A stretch of DNA of 64,000 nt from assembly GCA_963811335.1 (NCBI GenBank), contig CAWERB010000007.1:1-64000 (forward strand), read 5' to 3'. The translations under genes were made by a program, and so were the position numbers. Numbering within the stretch: the first letter of the stretch is position 1; each line of letters starts with the position of its first letter. A model generated the notes under the pieces. That model was given only the letters and a program-made list of their open reading frames with translations, was not told where the DNA came from and did no database searches. This DNA is from Trebonia sp963811335. Its GTDB lineage: Bacteria; Actinomycetota; Actinomycetes; Streptosporangiales; Streptosporangiaceae. Positions 59,595 through 64,000 of this stretch are shown here, in pieces.

Positions 59595-60605
59595 ATGGTG
59601 ACAGCCGATCTGCTCTCACGGGCGCGGGCCGGGGACGGCGAGGCGTTCCGGGAGCTGACCGAGTCCCACCGGCGGGAGCTGCAGGTGCACTGCTACCGGA
59701 TGCTCGGCTCTTTCGCCGACGCCGAGGACGCCGTTCAGGAGACGATGCTGGCCGCCTGGCAAGGCATCGGCGGGTTCACCGAGGAACGCGCCTCGCTGCG
59801 CACCTGGCTGTACAAGATCGCCACCAGCCGGTGCCTCAACGCGCGCCGCGCGGCGAGCCGGCGCCCGGCCAGGGAGTGGGACGTGTCGCAGTTCAGGCCG
59901 CCCGTGCCGACGCCGCGCGACGAGCCCGTCTGGCTGCAGCCGTTTCCCGACGCCCTCCTCGAGGGCGCCGCCGGCCTGCCGCCCGGGCCGGAGGCCCGCT
60001 ACGAGCAGGCCGAAGCCATCTCGCTGGCCTTCGTGACCGCCCTGCAGCTGCTGCCGCCGCGCCAGGTCGCCGTCCTGATCTTGCGCGACGTCCTCGGGTT
60101 CCGCGCCAGCGAGGTGGCCGCCATGCTGGAGGTGACCCTCGAATCGGCCAACAGCGCCCTCAAGCGAGCCCGCGCCAGCATGCAGCGCCGGCAGCAAGCC
60201 GCCGGCCACCAGCCGTCGCCCGCCGCAAGCTCGCCCGCCGAGGACGCGATCGTGGCCAGGTTCGCCCGCGCGTGGGAGTCGGCCGACCTCGATGCGCTGG
60301 TGGCCTTGCTGACCGGCGACGTCTTCGTCGCGATGCCTCCGGAGCCATTCGGATACGAGGGCCGGGACGCCGTGGCCCGCTACTGGGCCCGCCAGTTCGG
60401 CGCGGGCCGCAGGTTCGACCTCGTGCCGACCCGGGCCAACGGCCAGCCGGCGTTCGCGGCATACTTGCGCGGCCCGGCCGGCGTCCGCCATGCGACCGGC
60501 TTCTACGTGCTCACCCTGGCCGGCGGCCAGGTCTGCGCCATGACCCGCTTCGAGGCCAGCGTGCTGCCGTGGTTCGGGCTACCGCGATCGCTCCCGAGCC
60601 GATAG
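59595..60605 (+). CDS. ECF RNA polymerase sigma factor with SnoaL-like C-terminal domain
   Basis: This intact 336-residue extracytoplasmic-function sigma factor resembles SigG-type proteins. Region 2 includes YRMLGSFADAEDAVQETMLA and SLRTWLYKIATSRCLNARRA. Region 4 includes LPPRQVAVLILRDVLGFRAS and EVAAMLEVTLESANSALKRA. The C-terminal 130 residues (IVARFARAWESADLDALVAL to YVLTLAGGQVCAMTRFE) form a SnoaL/NTF2-like domain, which in such factors regulates activity in place of an anti-sigma factor. The ATG at 59595 follows GAAGGAAGGAG. It is divergent from an MFS gene and followed by a CMD-family gene. Confidence 0.88.
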   Translation: MVTADLLSRARAGDGEAFRELTESHRRELQVHCYRMLGSFADAEDAVQETMLAAWQGIGGFTEERASLRTWLYKIATSRCLNARRAASRRPAREWDVSQFRPPVPTPRDEPVWLQPFPDALLEGAAGLPPGPEARYEQAEAISLAFVTALQLLPPRQVAVLILRDVLGFRASEVAAMLEVTLESANSALKRARASMQRRQQAAGHQPSPAASSPAEDAIVARFARAWESADLDALVALLTGDVFVAMPPEPFGYEGRDAVARYWARQFGAGRRFDLVPTRANGQPAFAAYLRGPAGVRHATGFYVLTLAGGQVCAMTRFEASVLPWFGLPRSLPSR

Positions 60606-60772
60606 CCAGCACCGGGTCATGGAGAGGCGAAAGAGCTGACTGGCGCGAGTTGCAGGCTGTCACTTCGCTATTGGCCCGGCTTGGCGCGGAACGGCTCAGC
60701 GCGGCGTGGACGTGGCCGCGCTCTGGGTCGCGCCTGTGTGCAGGAGGCCTGGTGGTGGTTAGTGTTCGGGTT

Positions 60773-61348
60773 ATGAGCCGGATTCCTTATCTGCGGCGGG
60801 AGGAGCTGGGGCCCGAGGGCCAGCAGCTGTGGGACGGGATCGTCGAGGGCCGCGGGGACGTAGTCGTGACCCCCGGCGGCGGCCTGGCCGGGCCGTTCAA
60901 CGCGTTCGTCACGGCGCCGGGTACGGGGCGGCGGCTGTCCTCGCTCGGCGCGAAGCTCAGGTTCGGCACGTCGATCGAGCGGCGGTTGTCTGAGATCGCC
61001 ATCATTACCACCGGGGCGCGGTGGCAGGCGGAGTTCGAGTGGTGGGCACATGCGCCGATGGCCCGCGAGCATGGCGTGGGCGCCGCGGTGGTGGACGCGA
61101 TCGGGCGCGGTGAGGACCCGCCGTTCGAGGCGGATGACGAGCGTGCCGTCTACGCCGTGGCCCGCCAGCTCGGCCAGTCAGGGCGGCTGGACCAGGAGAC
61201 TTACGACGCCGCGCACCGTTTTCTGGGCGACGCCGGGATGGTGGAGCTGGTGTCGCTGTGCGGGTACTACACGCTGATCTCGTTCGTGCTGAACGCGTTC
61301 GCCGTGCCGCTGCCGCCGGACGCCGCGCCGATGTGGGAGGGAGCGTGA
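60773..61348 (+). CDS. Carboxymuconolactone decarboxylase family protein
   Basis: This intact 191-residue helical protein matches the CMD/AhpD-like family. Features are LGAKLRFGTSIERRLSEIAI, a FEWWAHAPMAREHGVGAA helix in place of the catalytic CxxC pair, and VELVSLCGYYTLISFVLNAF. A redox CxxC motif is absent. Genes for this family are often linked to ECF sigma factors with SnoaL tails, as here (168 bases downstream), so it may be a target of that factor. The ATG at 60773 is preferred because homology begins there. Confidence 0.82.
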   Translation: MSRIPYLRREELGPEGQQLWDGIVEGRGDVVVTPGGGLAGPFNAFVTAPGTGRRLSSLGAKLRFGTSIERRLSEIAIITTGARWQAEFEWWAHAPMAREHGVGAAVVDAIGRGEDPPFEADDERAVYAVARQLGQSGRLDQETYDAAHRFLGDAGMVELVSLCGYYTLISFVLNAFAVPLPPDAAPMWEGA

Positions 61349-61669
61349 CGCTGCCCGCCGAAGACGCCGCCTCCGCGCACGGGCACGGCCGGCTGACCGG
61401 CCCGCGGGTGCTCCGGCCGGCGGGACTGGATCGAGCTGCGCATGAGGCCTGGAGACCGACCTTGACCCTCGCCCCGCCGCTGGCCATCGCGGCGACAGCC
61501 AACGCGTGACCGGCACCGCATCCGAGGCCGTCAGCAGACACCCAACACGCAGCTGATGACCGAAGGTGACTGACTGCGATTTCGGTCTGGTTCCATCCTC
61601 CCTGCCGAATAGGCTCGTTGCCTGGTGAGCGGTGCGACGTTCTCTGGGCTGCCTCAGAACTGCCGGTTC
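61349..61669. other. Region between convergent genes, nothing assigned
   Basis: The minus-strand frame of the DUF4240 gene stays open through here and beyond it into antisense of the CMD gene, but without natural protein character. No other gene or element is recognised. Confidence 0.4.
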
Positions 61670-62234
61670 TGCATAAGGCGGCATTATCGCCGAGGCAGAG
61701 CGCAGCGAGCCGGGGCAGCCGGCGGCGCATCTCCTGCTCGTCGTCGAAGTCAAAGTCCTCGCCCATGTCGGCGGGCGTACGGTCACGTTCATCGCGTGCG
61801 CTCAGCGCGTCCCAGAAACCATGCTCATCACCGCTTACCCGCTCGAACGCGCGGGAAGCGGCGTAGCTGGCCACCTCGTAGAAGAGCGGGTTGTCCCGCG
61901 GCCGGCCGGCAGTAGCGGCCACGGCGGGATGTCCCGCCAGGTTGTCAGGGGAATCCGCCGCCTTCTGGTACCAGCCGCGGCCCTGAGCGATCAGCCCGGC
62001 CCTGAAGTCGATGAAGCTGTCGTCTGAGCAGCCGCCGCCGATGAGGTAAGCCGCCGCCCACACATCCCAGCGGTACAGGGCCTGGTGCGCCTCATCGAAC
62101 TTCTCCTGGTATTCCAGGATCTCCTGCTCGGTACGGGCAGCCAGCAGGCCGGCCAGCACCTCGTGGAACGCCCTGCCCGCCACGGCGGACGCCCGGGCCG
62201 TCTCGATGAGTTCCCAGAAGTCGTCGGCATCCAT
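61670..62234 (-). CDS. DUF4240-domain protein, 3' end uncertain
   Basis: The 180-residue core starts MDADDFWELIETARASAVAG and includes EFHEVLAGLL-like FHEVLAGLLAARTEQEILEY, LYRWDVWAAAYLIGGGCSDD, FIDFRAGLIAQGRGWYQKAA and FYEVASYAASRAFERV. This is the signature of DUF4240, a family of unknown function with a conserved WDVWAAAYLI core. The open frame continues far past the domain without a stop, so the natural terminus is probably hidden by an indel around 61680. The ATG at 62234 is clear. Confidence 0.75.
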
Positions 62235-62389
62235 GGCCCGATCCTTCCATGAAGGCCTGACACTGGTGATGACGCTGATTGCGGCATGAGCGGACGCCTC
62301 TCGCGGGTCGTGGACTCGCTGGCCGGAGTCGGCGCGTGTAACCTCTAGACCGTTGGCTTTCGTGATCGTGGCAGGCGGGCGAGTGTGAA

Positions 62390-62764
62390 ATGAGCGCTTT
62401 CTCGGACGCCGAGCTGACCTACCTGGCAAAGGGCAAGCTCGGTCGGCTCGCGACTATCGACGGAACGGGAATGCCGCACGTCGTTCCACTCGGCTGGCGC
62501 TACAATCCCGAGCTGGACGCGATTGACATTAGCGGCCGGGACTTCGCCCGGACCCGGAAGTTCCACAACGCGCAGCGTAACCCGAACGTCGCTTTGGTGA
62601 TCGATGACGTGCTGCCACCGTGGCGGCCGCGGTGCGTGCTGATCCGCGGCAGGGCGGAGGCTCTCACGGACGCGACCGGGCCAGGCGGCGAGCCTGCCGG
62701 CCCTGTCATCCGGTTGCATCCCACCGAAGTGGTCAGCTGGGGGATGGAGTTCGCCGCGGAATAG
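62390..62764 (+). CDS. PPOX-class F420-dependent flavin/deazaflavin oxidoreductase
   Basis: This intact 124-residue split-beta-barrel protein has YLAKGKLGRLATIDGTGMPH, VPLGWRYNPELDAIDISGRD, FARTRKFHNAQRNPNVALVI and CVLIRGRAEAL. These fit the small F420-binding PPOX family of actinobacteria. It may reduce a quinone or other small molecule with F420H2. It is a monocistronic gene, divergent from the DUF4240 gene. Confidence 0.85.
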   Translation: MSAFSDAELTYLAKGKLGRLATIDGTGMPHVVPLGWRYNPELDAIDISGRDFARTRKFHNAQRNPNVALVIDDVLPPWRPRCVLIRGRAEALTDATGPGGEPAGPVIRLHPTEVVSWGMEFAAE

Positions 62765-63226
62765 CGCGCGAAATCCTCCGGCCTGCCAACCATGCGCTGA
62801 AGACGTCCGACTGGCCGGCAATCATCCCATTGCTGCAGTCCATCGGGCATTCAAAACAGCGGTATCCACATCGGCAGGCTATTGCCCGATGGCTTCCGCT
62901 CGGGTGCACCGGTGGCGAGGACTGGCAGTGGCTGCCCTTCACCGCCGGCCCGGACTCTGGGCTCGAACCTTACGCAGGGCCCGCGATGACATGGCGGCGC
63001 GTCCTTGGTATCGACTCCGTGTGGGGAAGCTGAACGCGGACCACGGGGAGAGCCGCTCGAAGACGCGGAACGCTGCTCCGGCAGCGCCTGGTGAGCCTCG
63101 TGCTGTTCGCGGACCGCTGGCTGGTCGCGGGTCACGGGCTGATCATGCGGAACGGCGCGCGGCCCGGTACTGCCCTAGCCCGGACAGCGCCTTGGCCACC
63201 GTGGCGGCGGGCGCAGTGGCGGGCGG
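62765..63226. other. Gap without supported gene
   Basis: Several short frames cross this 462-base gap, one with ordinary composition (QSIGHSKQRYPHRQAIARWL, about 62835-62895), but none has a ribosome site, a convincing start or recognised homology. It may hold the remains of a decayed gene. Confidence 0.35.
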
Positions 63227-63763
63227 TCAGCGACAGGCGCGGTCCCGGGCGGCGAGCGAAGCGGTGATGAGGTCCTGCGTGTGGCCCCAGGTGGGGGCGT
63301 GGATGCCGTAGCCGGGGACGGGCTGGCGCTGGGGGCCGAAGAAGTACTGGTAGTCCACGGTTCCGCGGATGGCGGCGTGGACTTCTGGGTGGTCGTCGAC
63401 GAAGTGGGTCAGGTTCAAGTCCTCGCAGTGGGATCGCTTGTCCGGGCGGGTCCGGCAGAACCGGACGTGCCTGTCGGGCATCCCGGTGCGGCGGTAGAAG
63501 TCGTGGGCGGTCAGCCAGCGCAGGGTGCGGGCTTGGACGTTGGGGCCGCATTTGGATACCAGCCACACCCTGCCGCCGAACGCCCCGGTCAACCGGGCGA
63601 TCGCCGCCACGCAGCCGTCCATTTCCGGGGTGGCGAGCATGGTGGCCTCGTCTCCGCTGAAGAACGCGGTATCGCCCCCGGCGGGGTGGGCCGGGCCGTT
63701 GATGATGACCCGGCCGATGTCGATCCCGAGGCGGGGCTCGCGGCAGTCGCGGTGCAGGTTCAT
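63227..63763 (-). CDS. HAD-superfamily hydrolase-like protein
   Basis: This intact 178-residue protein starts MNLHRDCREPRLGIDIGRVI. Motif I is LGIDIGRVI, with the first Asp but Gly in place of the second. Motif II is in VWLVSKCGPNVQARTLRWL, and the acidic motif IV is in LTHFVDDHPEVHAAI. It is likely a small phosphatase or nucleotidase-like protein; loss of the second motif I Asp may alter or abolish phosphatase activity. The ATG at 63763 is preferred. It is divergent from a LysR gene. Confidence 0.72.
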   Translation of the reverse strand: MNLHRDCREPRLGIDIGRVIINGPAHPAGGDTAFFSGDEATMLATPEMDGCVAAIARLTGAFGGRVWLVSKCGPNVQARTLRWLTAHDFYRRTGMPDRHVRFCRTRPDKRSHCEDLNLTHFVDDHPEVHAAIRGTVDYQYFFGPQRQPVPGYGIHAPTWGHTQDLITASLAARDRACR

Positions 63764-63832
63764 GACTGCAGGATGACGCCCGCGGAGTGTCAGGGGAACT
63801 ATAAATAGGCCGCGCAGGTATAGGCTCAGACT

Positions 63833-64000
63833 ATGCCCGCGCAGGACCTGCTCGAGCCGGACGCGCTGCGCTCGTTTGCCGTCTTCGCTGAGCACCGCAA
63901 CTTCACCACCGCGGCGGCGGCCCTGAACATCAGCCAGCCGTCCCTGCACGTGAAGATCAGGAAGCTCGCCGACGCGCTGGGCACCGACCTGTATGAGCGC
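63833..64000 (+). CDS. LysR-family transcription regulator, 5' part only
   Basis: The first 56 codons encode a typical LysR winged helix (LRSFAVFAEHRNFTTAAAAL, NISQPSLHVKIRKLADALGT, LYER). The window ends inside the gene. It is divergent from the HAD-like gene with about 70 bases between starts and may control it. TATAAATAGG upstream could be part of a promoter. Confidence 0.85.
   Translation, partial: MPAQDLLEPDALRSFAVFAEHRNFTTAAAALNISQPSLHVKIRKLADALGTDLYER

Overview
The window is GC-rich DNA from an actinobacterium. Support comes from heavy use of GTG/TTG starts, NarL-type two-component pairs, an F420-dependent luciferase-like enzyme, an ECF factor with a SnoaL-like tail, CBM2/CBM13 secreted proteins, and close relatives of the mycobacterial cholesterol genes. 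Gene order differs from Mycobacterium and Rhodococcus, so I infer a soil actinomycete of another order. Genus cannot be decided from sequence alone.

The main theme is steroid (cholesterol-type) catabolism, split into five divergently transcribed islands. (1) fadA6 plus an SDR face fadD3 (7.2-10.8 kb) across a KstR2-type box. (2) The repressor gene kstR2 faces fadE26-fadE27 (21.6-24.7 kb), with one KstR2-type and one KstR-type box between them. (3) fadD19 plus a nitronate-monooxygenase-like flavoprotein plus an F420 oxidoreductase face echA19 (24.8-29.5 kb). (4) An acyl-CoA ligase faces a tandem-DUF35 protein and two lipid-transfer thiolases, ltp4 and ltp3 (31.4-36.3 kb), across two KstR boxes. 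(5) cyp125 faces fadA5 (49.2-51.7 kb) across two KstR-type boxes and a third palindrome. Together these cover C26 oxidation (CYP125), CoA activation (FadD19), side-chain beta-oxidation (FadE26/27, EchA19, FadA5, Ltp3/4) and entry into C/D-ring degradation (FadD3, FadA6). The repressor KstR itself, the ring-opening Ksh/Hsa enzymes and IpdAB are not here.

Unrelated genes lie between the islands. At the left are a two-component system, an ABC exporter and an IS701-type transposase (0.2-7.2 kb). Then come a GH30-CBM2 glycosidase, a DUF1835 protein, an MMPL transporter, a second two-component system and a BNR lipoprotein (11-21.6 kb). A beta-helix/ricin-lectin secreted protein (36.9-38.6 kb) is followed by a very large secreted NHL/RHS protein ending in a papain-like amidase domain, with a small membrane protein downstream and a LuxR-type regulator upstream (38.9-48.3 kb). 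The right end holds a GntR regulator, a fructosamine-kinase-like protein, a BtrH-like protein, an S53 peptidase without propeptide, an MFS exporter facing an ECF sigma factor plus a CMD-family protein, an F420 PPOX protein, a HAD-like protein and the start of a LysR regulator.

An important caveat is that more than twenty genes, including many highly conserved ones, are broken by single-base frame changes with intact homology on both sides. This looks more like uncorrected indel error in the assembly than mass pseudogenisation. Coordinates of such genes are given for the whole reconstructed reading frame.
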